From: a bacterium | GTDB taxonomy: Bacteria; CG03 | Reading direction: 5' to 3' | Assembly: GCA_013791675.1 (NCBI GenBank) | Contig: VMTI01000159.1 | Span: 1 to 6,490, forward strand | Length of the DNA stretch: 6,490 nt | In this document: positions 1-5,459 of the stretch, one piece after another | Layout of the letters: each line of letters starts with the position of its first letter | Position numbering within the stretch: position 1 is the first letter of the stretch | The notes under the pieces: generated by a model | What the model was told of the DNA's origin: nothing | Seen by the model: only the letters and a program-made list of their open reading frames with translations | Databases searched by the model: none | Translations under genes and position numbers: made by a program

Positions 1-2
1 TA

Positions 3-464
3 TTCAGCAGATTCGGTGCGCCGCTGTTTAACAAGGAATACGATGCTGAAATTACTTCGCTCATTCAGGAAGCGAAAGAATCCATTTTTATTGTGATGTA
101 TTGCATTCAGCCGGGTGAAAATAAATATCATCCCGTCCATAAAGTTTTGCAGGAACTTTTTGAAGCCCGTCGTCGAGGCGTTGAAATAGAAGTTATTCTT
201 GAAATAGATGACAAGGGCGGTTATTTAAACGAACAAAATGTGAAAGCCAAAGAAATACTTGAGAAAGAAGGGATAAAAGTTCATTTTGATTCGGGCGGAA
301 CGGTAACGCATGTAAAACTTATAATAATTGACGACTATATTACTGTTGTCGGTTCTCACAATTGGACATACACGGCGTTTGCCTTGAACAACGAAGCTTC
401 GGTAGTCATTGAGGGTTCGGAAGTTGCGACGGAGTTTTACAGATATTTCAGAACCATCAGATGA
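3..464 (+). CDS. Phospholipase D-like (HKD) family protein, 5' end outside the window
   Basis: The frame is open from the window edge to TGA at 462-464, giving 153 visible residues with no clear start. A GTG at 93 falls inside the conserved fold, so it is unlikely to be the real start. The order of elements fits a PLDc_2-type domain: LFNKEYDAEITSLIQEAKESIFIV opens the fold (positions 27-95), then an RRRGVEIEVILEID strand region, then one HKD motif at 309-365. That motif has HVK, four residues, D, and then GSHNWT, so His, Lys, Asp and the GSxN element are all present. Single-HKD members of this superfamily usually act as dimers and include nucleases and phosphodiesterases; the substrate here is unknown. 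Any signal peptide would lie upstream. The last 64 codons recur at 4203-4397 and the last 28 at 3007-3093. The stop overlaps an ATG (ATGA, 461-464) and lies 5 nt before a promoter -35 box. Family assignment is confident, function is not. Confidence 0.85.
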   Translation, partial: FSRFGAPLFNKEYDAEITSLIQEAKESIFIVMYCIQPGENKYHPVHKVLQELFEARRRGVEIEVILEIDDKGGYLNEQNVKAKEILEKEGIKVHFDSGGTVTHVKLIIIDDYITVVGSHNWTYTAFALNNEASVVIEGSEVATEFYRYFRTIR

Positions 465-526
465 AAAACTTGTCATGTTTATGTGATTGTGATAAGATTC
501 AAGAGATGAAAAAGGGAAGAATATAA
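461..526 (+). CDS. Possible 21-codon Cys-rich leader ORF, copy 1
   Basis: ATG at 461 overlaps the PLD stop as ATGA, and TAA at 524-526 abuts the ATG of the next gene with no gap. The predicted peptide starts MKNLSCLCDCDKI and ends in MKKGRI, with three Cys alternating in a C-x-C-x-C pattern. Copy 2 encodes the same-length peptide; copy 3 stops after 13 codons. The placement is what translational coupling between the PLD gene and the cargo would look like. However, the region also holds the promoter and the Shine-Dalgarno site, and those alone could explain its conservation. It has no clear ribosome binding site of its own. A candidate only. Confidence 0.3.
   Translation: MKNLSCLCDCDKIQEMKKGRI
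470..498 (+). promoter_or_regulatory. Sigma70-like promoter, copy 1
   Basis: TTGTCA (470-475) and TAAGAT (493-498) are separated by 17 nt, and TG at 490-491 makes an extended -10. The same arrangement occurs in the other two copies (TTGCCG/TAAGAT and TTGCCA/TAAAAT), always with an identical 17-nt spacer. It lies 5 nt after the PLD stop and about 30 nt before the ATG of the PKD-like gene, so it should transcribe 527-1669 and probably 1684-2874. The Shine-Dalgarno GGGA (514-517) sits 9 nt before that ATG. No transcript evidence is available, and the same bases can also be read as a short ORF. Confidence 0.6.
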
Positions 527-1669
527 ATGAAGCAGAATGTACGGCGCGGCTGGCGGAAACTTTTGTTTGTCTCAGTGATGATTTTCGCTGCGTTTACTCT
601 CACTGCCAAAGATGCTTTCTCGGCGGACTATATTCCTGACCCCGTTCTTGTAGGAACAGTAGATGTAGTTCCTCCTGTCACCAAGGAGGTTATTGTTGAT
701 CTAACTGCAACTCCAAAATCAGGATTTGTACCTCTTTCAGTGGCCTTTTCCTGCACAGCAGAGGCTGAAGTTCATTATGCTGATGAGATATGGGCACAGC
801 CGCCGCAGGGGTCTGTTGAAGAGACAAAGCCGCTTTATAAAAAAGTTCCTGTTCCGGCAGAAGATATAAAAATCCCTGTGCTTGATGAGCCTATAAGAGA
901 ACTGGGTATTTATACTTTTACAGCTACGGCTGTGCATGGCGGAGTAACTGGCGAGGGTTCCGTTACGGTAACGGTAAAACCCTGTAAAGCTTCGAATAAG
1001 ACAGTTACCACTAGCATCTCTTACGGCATTGATTTAGCAAAGGATAAAATGCAGAATATTATTACTGCTGCTCCTATGATAACCTCTGCATCACTGAGCG
1101 CAAGCGGGAATTTTAGCAAGAAAACCTCAGAGAAATGTTGCAACCTGGCATCTTCTCCAGTAGAAGTGAAGGAGTATTCTGGCGCTGCCTCAATTAAGGG
1201 AAATGTTACCTTTAATATCCCTGGCTGGAGTTGGAAGTTTGTGGCTATAGACCATCAGAAAAAGTTGTATAAAGTGAAAATAGATATTACTGCCGGGCCA
1301 GAGCTATCCCTCTCCCCATCAGGCACTTTGGGCATTTCCGGAACAGACGACCCCTGCGGATCTTCCTCGGTACAAATAGCTGGTTCTATGGCCATGAAAG
1401 TAGAACTTTCTTTTGGGGCTCACGCGGATTGCGAATATGCTGTATGGAAATCTGGCGGTCAATGGCGCTGGGAGGGAAAGGTGGAAGTTAAAGCCGAAGT
1501 AAGCGCCTCGACTGATGCGGGGGCATCGGTTACCTATCCGCTCCCTAATGGGCCGGGAAGTGGAAAGTTTTATTCCGGTGACTTAGACGGAACAGCAATA
1601 GCATCATTTACCCTTGGTAGCTGGGATTTCTCAAAAAGCGCAAGTGTAACAATTTTGAAAGGAACATAA
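527..1669 (+). CDS. Secreted PKD-like protein with a beta-rich variable C-terminal region
   Basis: This gene encodes 380 residues. The start is supported by GGGA 9 nt upstream and by the same start in the paralogue at 4460. A signal peptide covers residues 1-33: basic MKQNVRRGWRK, the hydrophobic core LLFVSVMIFAAFTLTA, and likely cleavage at FSA/DY. Residues about 56-151 look PKD/Ig-like: ATPKSGFVPLSVAFSC, then GIYTFTATAV and GSVTVTVK, the usual first and last strands. An insert containing HYADE and PPQGSVE is shared with the paralogue. Cys76 and Cys153 match Cys75 and Cys149 there and could form a disulfide. Residues 154-380 have no match in the window. They are rich in Ser, Gly, Ala and Thr with alternating hydrophobic residues, suggesting a beta structure, with more Cys (204, 205, 277, 302). 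I do not recognise this part. It may be an adhesin-like, binding or effector domain outside the cytoplasm. The next gene starts 14 nt downstream, so the two are probably co-transcribed. Confidence 0.85.
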   Translation: MKQNVRRGWRKLLFVSVMIFAAFTLTAKDAFSADYIPDPVLVGTVDVVPPVTKEVIVDLTATPKSGFVPLSVAFSCTAEAEVHYADEIWAQPPQGSVEETKPLYKKVPVPAEDIKIPVLDEPIRELGIYTFTATAVHGGVTGEGSVTVTVKPCKASNKTVTTSISYGIDLAKDKMQNIITAAPMITSASLSASGNFSKKTSEKCCNLASSPVEVKEYSGAASIKGNVTFNIPGWSWKFVAIDHQKKLYKVKIDITAGPELSLSPSGTLGISGTDDPCGSSSVQIAGSMAMKVELSFGAHADCEYAVWKSGGQWRWEGKVEVKAEVSASTDAGASVTYPLPNGPGSGKFYSGDLDGTAIASFTLGSWDFSKSASVTILKGT

Positions 1670-1683
1670 TTGGGAGTTAACGT

Positions 1684-2874
1684 ATGGTTACTATATTAAG
1701 ATTAGTGCTTGGCTTGTTTCTTTTATTCTTTGCCCCGTTAGTTTATGCTGACGAGATTTTTGATTGCATTATGAACACAGATCCCTATCCTATTCTAACT
1801 GACGGAGATGGCAATATCACCGTTCAGGGAAAGGTTAACTACGCGATATATACCAAAGAGGCAAAGATGAGTGATTTATTTAAAAAGACTAAAAATAAAT
1901 CAAATAGAAAAAAAAATAAGATACCCGAGTATGTTGTCAGCCAGGATTTTCTTGCAATAAAGCGAAAAGATGTACCTGCTATCTGTAAAAATTTTAGCAA
2001 AAAGGAAAGACCGAAAGCAAAAAAACGTTATGAAGAAAAAATAGAAAATATCAGTAGATTTTATAAAGTTTACACTGACCTTGAATTCTTTAACAAGTCT
2101 TATTGGGGGAATTATAATAGTATTGCATACAACTGTATAGGTGGGCCTAAAGGTAAGACATTTCCTGCGTGGTGTAATGTAAAATTTGTTGATGGGCGCT
2201 ATTATGTAACACGGGATATTGACGATTATAAAGACGGAACACATATTTTTTCTTTTTTAGATGGTTTGCACCCATGGAGCCATGGCGAGGAAGTACTCTT
2301 CAAACACTCAGACAAGAAGTTTATGGTTAATCTTATCTTCTATGCTGAAGATAATAAGGGGAGAGAGATTAAGGAAAACCCAGTTAGTCTTTCATATAAT
2401 TCCGTTCCCTACCCCCCTGACCATTCCATTTTTTTAAAGGAAAATAAAATAAATGATGAGGAATCAGCCTTCTTCTACAAAGTGGTAGAAACCTTTCGCA
2501 AAGGTAGTGACGAAGAACTGTTACACATCTGGCATCCCGATGACCGGGAGAATATAGCGGAACAATTAAGTAGCGAGAAGCAGAATATCCTCACCAATAT
2601 AACTCAGTTTCGCTGGTATTTCAAGAAAGTTGAAGATATCTATATTGTAGATAAGATATTTTCTTCAGACGGGGTCATCATATACTATGAACCGATAATC
2701 AAAGAAAAAAGAGCCCCCCTGCAGACTATTATATTTAAGAAAAGTAACCATAACTATTTTTTAGCAGCAGATATTCGCGGTTATCGAGAATATAGCCCTA
2801 TTGGCCTCTTGCAATCAAAGTATATTCTTGATTCTATCAAGGAAAGATTAGAAGAAAGAAAATCAAAGAGATAA
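1684..2874 (+). CDS. Exported protein of unknown function
   Basis: This gene encodes 396 residues and starts 14 nt after the PKD-like gene, with GGGAG (1672-1676) at 7 nt from the ATG. Residues 1-22 form a signal peptide (hydrophobic ILRLVLGLFLLFFAPLV, cleavage likely at VYA/DE), so the product is periplasmic or secreted. A Lys-rich segment at residues 66-79 includes an A9 run (1908-1916). The middle has four Cys in total (28, 101, 151, 164) and aromatic-rich segments such as GRYYVTRDIDDY. Residues about 258-365 (SAFFYKVVETFRKGSDEEL onward to NYFLAADIRG) have a helix-then-strands pattern reminiscent of NTF2-like or DUF4878-type folds, but this is only a resemblance. Nothing similar follows the second PKD-like protein, so it belongs to this cassette's cargo. 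A partner or protective protein for the upstream product is possible from position alone. Real gene: confident; function: unknown. Confidence 0.75.
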   Translation: MVTILRLVLGLFLLFFAPLVYADEIFDCIMNTDPYPILTDGDGNITVQGKVNYAIYTKEAKMSDLFKKTKNKSNRKKNKIPEYVVSQDFLAIKRKDVPAICKNFSKKERPKAKKRYEEKIENISRFYKVYTDLEFFNKSYWGNYNSIAYNCIGGPKGKTFPAWCNVKFVDGRYYVTRDIDDYKDGTHIFSFLDGLHPWSHGEEVLFKHSDKKFMVNLIFYAEDNKGREIKENPVSLSYNSVPYPPDHSIFLKENKINDEESAFFYKVVETFRKGSDEELLHIWHPDDRENIAEQLSSEKQNILTNITQFRWYFKKVEDIYIVDKIFSSDGVIIYYEPIIKEKRAPLQTIIFKKSNHNYFLAADIRGYREYSPIGLLQSKYILDSIKERLEERKSKR

Positions 2875-3004
2875 ACATCAAACACCGATTTTTACAGCAG
2901 GTTTAACCACCACAATAACTCCCCAATTAAGCGGTCCATGTAATTTCAATAGTTCTATTGCCCAGACATGGAACAGAAACGGGTTTATTTAGTTTTTCAA
3001 CTCC
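2875..3004 (+). other. Gap between cassettes, possible coding relic
   Basis: These 130 nt after the stop of the upstream gene match nothing else in the window. One frame stays open from inside the previous gene to TAG at 2990-2992 and reads TAGLTTTITPQLSGPC followed by NFNSSIAQTWNRNGFI. That composition resembles the tail of a secreted beta-rich protein, so it could be the 3' end of a lost cargo gene. An open frame this short is also expected by chance. No hairpin followed by a T run was seen, so no terminator is called. Confidence 0.2.
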
Positions 3005-3006
3005 CA

Positions 3007-3093
3007 TTTGCGCTGAACAACGAAGCTTCGGTAGTCATTGAGGGTTCGGAGGTCGCGGCTGAATTTTACAGATATTTTAGAACCATCCGATGA
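3007..3093 (+). pseudogene. PLD-like gene remnant (last 28 codons)
   Basis: The frame reads FALNNEASVVIEGSEVAAEF and then YRYFRTIR, stop. It differs from the intact copy's tail by a single residue (Thr to Ala), while about seven codons carry silent changes. There is no start codon and no HKD motif, so it cannot be functional alone. The mainly silent divergence suggests it came from an intact, selected PLD paralogue before it was truncated. It now serves as upstream context for the promoter of the TPR gene. Confidence 0.75.
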
Positions 3094-3155
3094 AAAACTT
3101 GCCGTGTTTATGTGATTGTGATAAGATTCAAGAGATGAAAAAGGAAAAAATATAA
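3090..3155 (+). CDS. Possible 21-codon Cys-rich leader ORF, copy 2
   Basis: It has the same position and length as copy 1: ATG overlaps the PLD-tail stop and TAA abuts the ATG of the TPR gene. The peptide begins MKNLPCLCDCDKI and ends MKKEKI. Compared with copy 1, Ser5 is Pro and two residues near the end differ, while the CLCDCDKI core is unchanged. The PLD tail here has no start, so coupling from upstream translation is not possible and the ORF would need its own initiation. Low confidence for the same reasons as copy 1. Confidence 0.25.
   Translation: MKNLPCLCDCDKIQEMKKEKI
3099..3127 (+). promoter_or_regulatory. Sigma70-like promoter, copy 2
   Basis: TTGCCG (3099-3104), 17 nt, then TAAGAT (3122-3127) with TG at 3119-3120 as an extended -10. 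The spacer is identical to the other two copies. A Shine-Dalgarno AAGGAA (3141-3146) lies 9 nt before the ATG at 3156. Since the upstream PLD remnant has no start of its own, this is the obvious promoter for the TPR gene. Confidence 0.6.
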
Positions 3156-4175
3156 ATGAAGATTATAGGAAATACACTATTTTTGAGTTGCTTTATTTTA
3201 TATAGTTTTTCTTTTGCAGAAGATGTGAATAAGATGGATAAGTATGAAAGAATGGCAACTAAAATAACTTTAGATTTGCAAGAAGCCATCTTTAAAAATA
3301 GGATGAGTGGTAAGAGTTCTGAAGAAGAAATCGACGAAGCAATTGGCAAATATAGAGAAATTATAAAAGCTAAACCGGATTGTTTTTATGCACAAATAAA
3401 ATTGGCAAAAGCTTATGGTGTGAAAAAAAAATATAAGAAAGCTGAGGGGAATTTCAGGGCAGTTATAGATAAGGTGCCAAACGAATCTATCAAAGACATT
3501 TTCTTTAAAGAAGACGCATATAGCGAATGGGGATTTATGTACGAAATTAGGGGCTTGGAAGACATAAAAGGATATGATATTGCTAAGAGAGTATATAATG
3601 AGGCTTTGCATGATTTTTCAAAAATGTTTAAAAAACATCCTGACAATTTAATGGTTCAAAGGATTATAAAAAAATTCAAAAGCTTAAAAAAACAAGTTCT
3701 TAATGAAAAATCTGAAAGAATCAAGGAAATTAAAAAACGAAAGGGGGAAATGCTGGCCGCTGATTTGTATTTTAAGATTCTTGAATTTTGGGAAACCGCT
3801 GATGATTTTTATTGGAAAGACGATTACGAACAGTCCATAGAATATTACGAAAAAGCATTAAAAATAAAATTGGAAATAGAACGAATTTGTCCAGAGGGTT
3901 TTTATCTGCCAATACCTTCAATTTATGAATCAATGGGGAATGTGTATAAAACATGGGGAAAATATGAAAAAGCGATAAAAATTTATGAAAAACAAATTCT
4001 ACTTAATCCCGATGAAATGCCCGAATTGCTATACAGCCACATAGGTCTAATGGATTGTTACTTCGCAATGAACAAGTTTGACAAGGTAAAAGCAGAGTGT
4101 GAAATTATATTGAAGATGGATCCCGAAAATCAAAAAGCCAAAAGATACCTCAAAAAAATCAATAACGCAGAATAA
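3156..4175 (+). CDS. Exported TPR-repeat protein
   Basis: This gene encodes 339 residues. The start is fixed by AAGGAA 9 nt upstream and by the repeat, which supplies ATGAAG. A signal peptide covers residues 1-21 (IIGNTLFLSCFILYSFSF, cleavage likely FA/ED). TPR-like helical pairs are visible at residues about 77-110 (IKLAKAYGVKKKYKKAE), 216-248, 254-287 (MGNVYKTWGKYEKAIKIYEK then LNPDE) and 291-324 (CYFAMNKFDKVKAECEIILK then DPEN). Two blocks are split by a Lys/Glu-rich helical segment (about 164-200). TPRs bind other proteins or peptides, so a periplasmic scaffold role is plausible; the partner is unknown. The gene is AT-rich (16 G+C of 60 in 3601-3660) and Lys-rich, unlike the PLD and PKD-like parts, which suggests a separate origin for this cargo. 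It is probably monocistronic. Confidence 0.85.
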   Translation: MKIIGNTLFLSCFILYSFSFAEDVNKMDKYERMATKITLDLQEAIFKNRMSGKSSEEEIDEAIGKYREIIKAKPDCFYAQIKLAKAYGVKKKYKKAEGNFRAVIDKVPNESIKDIFFKEDAYSEWGFMYEIRGLEDIKGYDIAKRVYNEALHDFSKMFKKHPDNLMVQRIIKKFKSLKKQVLNEKSERIKEIKKRKGEMLAADLYFKILEFWETADDFYWKDDYEQSIEYYEKALKIKLEIERICPEGFYLPIPSIYESMGNVYKTWGKYEKAIKIYEKQILLNPDEMPELLYSHIGLMDCYFAMNKFDKVKAECEIILKMDPENQKAKRYLKKINNAE

Positions 4176-4202
4176 CAAAAGCAAATTATACCAACGGCTA
4201 CA

Positions 4203-4397
4203 GGAATAAAAGTTCATTTCGATGCCGGCGGAACGGTTACGCATGTAAAACTTATAATAATTGACGGGCATATTGCTGTTGTCGGTTCTCACAATTGGAC
4301 ATATACGGCATTTGCGCTGAACAATGAAGCGTCAGTAGTCATTGAAAGTTCGGAAGTCGCCTCGGAGTTTTACAGATATTTCAGAACCATCAGATGA
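4203..4397 (+). pseudogene. PLD-like gene remnant (last 64 codons, HKD motif intact)
   Basis: The frame reads from GIKVHFDAGGTVTHVKL to FYRYFRTIR, stop. It keeps the HVK, Asp and GSHNWT elements. Against the intact copy I count six changed residues in 64 and about thirteen silent codon changes, with no frameshift or internal stop. No ATG, GTG or TTG in frame precedes it after the stop of the TPR gene, so it looks like a truncated relic of a once functional paralogue. It is in the same frame as the TPR gene, separated from its TAA by nine codons. Confidence 0.75.
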
Positions 4398-4435
4398 AAA
4401 ATTTGCCATGTTTATGTGATTGTGATAAAATTTAA
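4394..4435 (+). CDS. Possible Cys-rich leader ORF, copy 3, shortened to 13 codons
   Basis: It begins with the same ATGA overlap as copy 1 and reads MKNLPCLCDCDKI, then TAA where copies 1 and 2 have CAA. The three Cys are kept. A second in-frame ATG (4439) reads MKKGKM and stops at TAA abutting the ATG of the PKD-like gene. The early stop either shows that the second half of the ORF does not matter or argues against translation of the leader. Low confidence. Confidence 0.2.
   Translation: MKNLPCLCDCDKI
4403..4431 (+). promoter_or_regulatory. Sigma70-like promoter, copy 3
   Basis: TTGCCA (4403-4408), 17 nt, then TAAAAT (4426-4431) with TG at 4423-4424 as an extended -10. It matches the consensus slightly better than copies 1 and 2. 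GGGA (4447-4450, preceded by AAAAA) is a Shine-Dalgarno site 9 nt before the ATG at 4460. It should transcribe the second PKD-like gene and the coupled membrane gene. Confidence 0.6.
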
Positions 4436-4459
4436 GATATGAAAAAGGGAAAAATGTAA

Positions 4460-5458
4460 ATGAAGCAGAATATGCGCCTCGGCGTGCGGAAACTTTTATT
4501 TGTCTCAGTGATGATTTTCGCTGCGTTTACACTCACTGCCAAAGATGTTTTTTCGGCGGACTATATACCTGACCCGGTTCTTGTAGAAACAGTAGATGTT
4601 CCTCCTGTTCCCGTTGGGGTTACTGTTGAACTTGAGGCCTCACCCGATAAAGGGTTTGCTCCCCTCTCAGTAGCGTTTACCTGCACGGCAACTGCGGAAA
4701 TTCACTATGCTGATGAACGGTGGGCAATGCCGCCGCAAGGGTCAGTTGAAAAAATAGTGCCTCTTTACAAAAAGGTTCCTGCAAACATTATTGAACAGCC
4801 GATCGACTTGACTATATATGAAACAGGCACTTATAATTTTACTGCTGTAGCGGAATATCAAGGAATGCAGGCCGAGAAGACTGTGACTGTCAAGGTTAAA
4901 AATTGTTTGGAATTACAAGCAGCTGTAGATACTGCTGAACAGGAATATGAAATAGCAACCGCTAAAGTTCAAAAAGCGTTGGCGGATGTATCGATTGCTG
5001 AAGCTAACATAGCTGAAGCAAATGCAGGAGCGAATTTAATTACAAGCCAACTGGCCTTACGTGGTTTCGTTCTTATTGGAGCTATGGAGGCAGTAGCTAG
5101 CGTATTACCGCAAATAGTTGCATTAGGAAAATCAATTGATATAACTGCAGGCCTTTTATCGGTGGCAACAGCTAAAACAATGCCAATTATTGCAGGTCAA
5201 CTTGCAGAGCTTGTTAAACAATACGATGCGCTCTATGAGATGTGGGAAGTACTGGAAGAAGTGGTTCAAGGTATTAAAGATGAGGTTGTCGCTTTAGTCA
5301 AAAGTTATGATAAATTTATAGAACAGAAATATTATTGGCAAGCGTTATTGCCACATTTAGAACATTTGCATTCGTACTTTCTTAATCTGATGTTTCCAAT
5401 ATATAGCGAGTGGTTACGGTTAGCACGTCTGCTTGAACAATGTAAGCAGAGTATTTGA
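4460..5458 (+). CDS. Secreted PKD-like protein with a helical variable C-terminal region (toxin-like layout)
   Basis: This gene encodes 332 residues. Signal peptide and PKD-like domain (residues 1-149) are clearly paralogous to the protein at 527: shared KLLFVSVMIFAAFTLTAKD, SADYIPDPVLV, HYADE, PPQGSVE and PLYKKVP, and Cys75/Cys149 equivalent to Cys76/Cys153. After Cys149 the sequence is different and appears largely helical. Residues about 150-195 look coiled-coil (ATAKVQKALADVSIAEANIA), about 200-250 are rather hydrophobic (RGFVLIGAMEAVASVLPQIV, then LLSVATAKTMPIIAG), and about 245-332 are amphipathic helix ending with a lone Cys328. A helix, hydrophobic hairpin, helix order occurs in alpha-helical pore-forming toxins, but no family motif was recognised, so this is inference. 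The membrane gene starts one base after the TGA. The shared export module with a swapped tail resembles polymorphic toxins; a structural or adhesive surface protein is the alternative. Confidence 0.8.
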   Translation: MKQNMRLGVRKLLFVSVMIFAAFTLTAKDVFSADYIPDPVLVETVDVPPVPVGVTVELEASPDKGFAPLSVAFTCTATAEIHYADERWAMPPQGSVEKIVPLYKKVPANIIEQPIDLTIYETGTYNFTAVAEYQGMQAEKTVTVKVKNCLELQAAVDTAEQEYEIATAKVQKALADVSIAEANIAEANAGANLITSQLALRGFVLIGAMEAVASVLPQIVALGKSIDITAGLLSVATAKTMPIIAGQLAELVKQYDALYEMWEVLEEVVQGIKDEVVALVKSYDKFIEQKYYWQALLPHLEHLHSYFLNLMFPIYSEWLRLARLLEQCKQSI

Positions 5459-5459
5459 G

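Larger units (their letters stand above)
269..985 (+). repeat. Cassette repeat, copy 1 (PLD 3' end + leader + signal peptide + PKD-like domain)
   Basis: This stretch matches 4203-4906 from GGGATAAAAGTTCATTT onward, through the end of the PLD gene, the leader and the first ~150 codons of the secreted protein gene. Similarity is strong through the leader and signal peptide, with a near-identical block around GTCTCAGTGATGATTTTCGC. It becomes protein-level in the PKD-like domain and stops at a Cys codon (983-985). Beyond that the two proteins are unrelated. Part of it (about 374-532) also matches copy 2. In this copy the PLD gene continues upstream, so it may be the parental copy. End points were placed by eye and are approximate. 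Confidence 0.85.
3005..3161 (+). repeat. Cassette repeat, copy 2 (short: PLD 3' end + leader + start codon)
   Basis: This stretch matches copies 1 and 3 from CATTTGCGCTGAAC to ATGAAG, and both edges are sharp. The left edge falls inside the PLD reading frame. The right edge is just after the first two codons of the downstream gene. Its leader is closest to copy 1, both having GATTCAAGAGATGAAAAAGG. It lacks the signal peptide and PKD-like part found in copies 1 and 3. Confidence 0.85.
4203..4906 (+). repeat. Cassette repeat, copy 3 (long)
   Basis: This is the counterpart of 269-985. It starts inside the PLD frame at GGAATAAAAGTTCATTTC and runs through the HKD motif, the leader, the signal peptide and the PKD-like domain to the Cys codon at 4904-4906. 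Small in-frame length differences occur in the PKD-like part. The left edge lies 27 nt after the stop of the TPR gene. End points were placed by eye. Confidence 0.85.

Noticed and set aside
93..98. GTG 93 or ATG 96 as the start of the PLD-like protein
   Set aside because: The frame is open to the window edge and the residues before 93 (KEYDAEITSLIQEAKESIFI) are typical of the PLD fold.
225..476. Open frame on the minus strand across the PLD gene, with a similar one at 4047-4292
   Set aside because: The two minus-strand frames resemble each other only because the underlying DNA is the PLD repeat. The + strand encodes the HKD motif and shows silent-site divergence in its own frame.
481..498. 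CRP-type operator in the leader (TGTGATTGTGA)
   Set aside because: It has two direct TGTGA elements and no TCACA half at the right distance, so it is not a CRP palindrome.
1908..1916. Programmed slippage at A9 runs (here and at 3423-3431)
   Set aside because: Both runs lie in Lys-rich segments with the zero frame continuing normally, and no shifted frame extends into anything recognisable.
3156..3191. Lipoprotein signal in the TPR protein (FLSC at residues 9-12)
   Set aside because: The hydrophobic stretch before Cys12 is too short and the -3 residue does not fit; ordinary cleavage near residue 21 is better.
3128..3646. Minus-strand frames opposite the TPR gene
   Set aside because: They are shadows of an AT-rich gene; the + frame has a signal peptide, TPR pattern and a well placed Shine-Dalgarno site.
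5433..5459. TTG start at 5433 for the first membrane protein
   Set aside because: It would overlap the upstream gene, and the paralogue at 6349 begins at the position matching ATG 5460.
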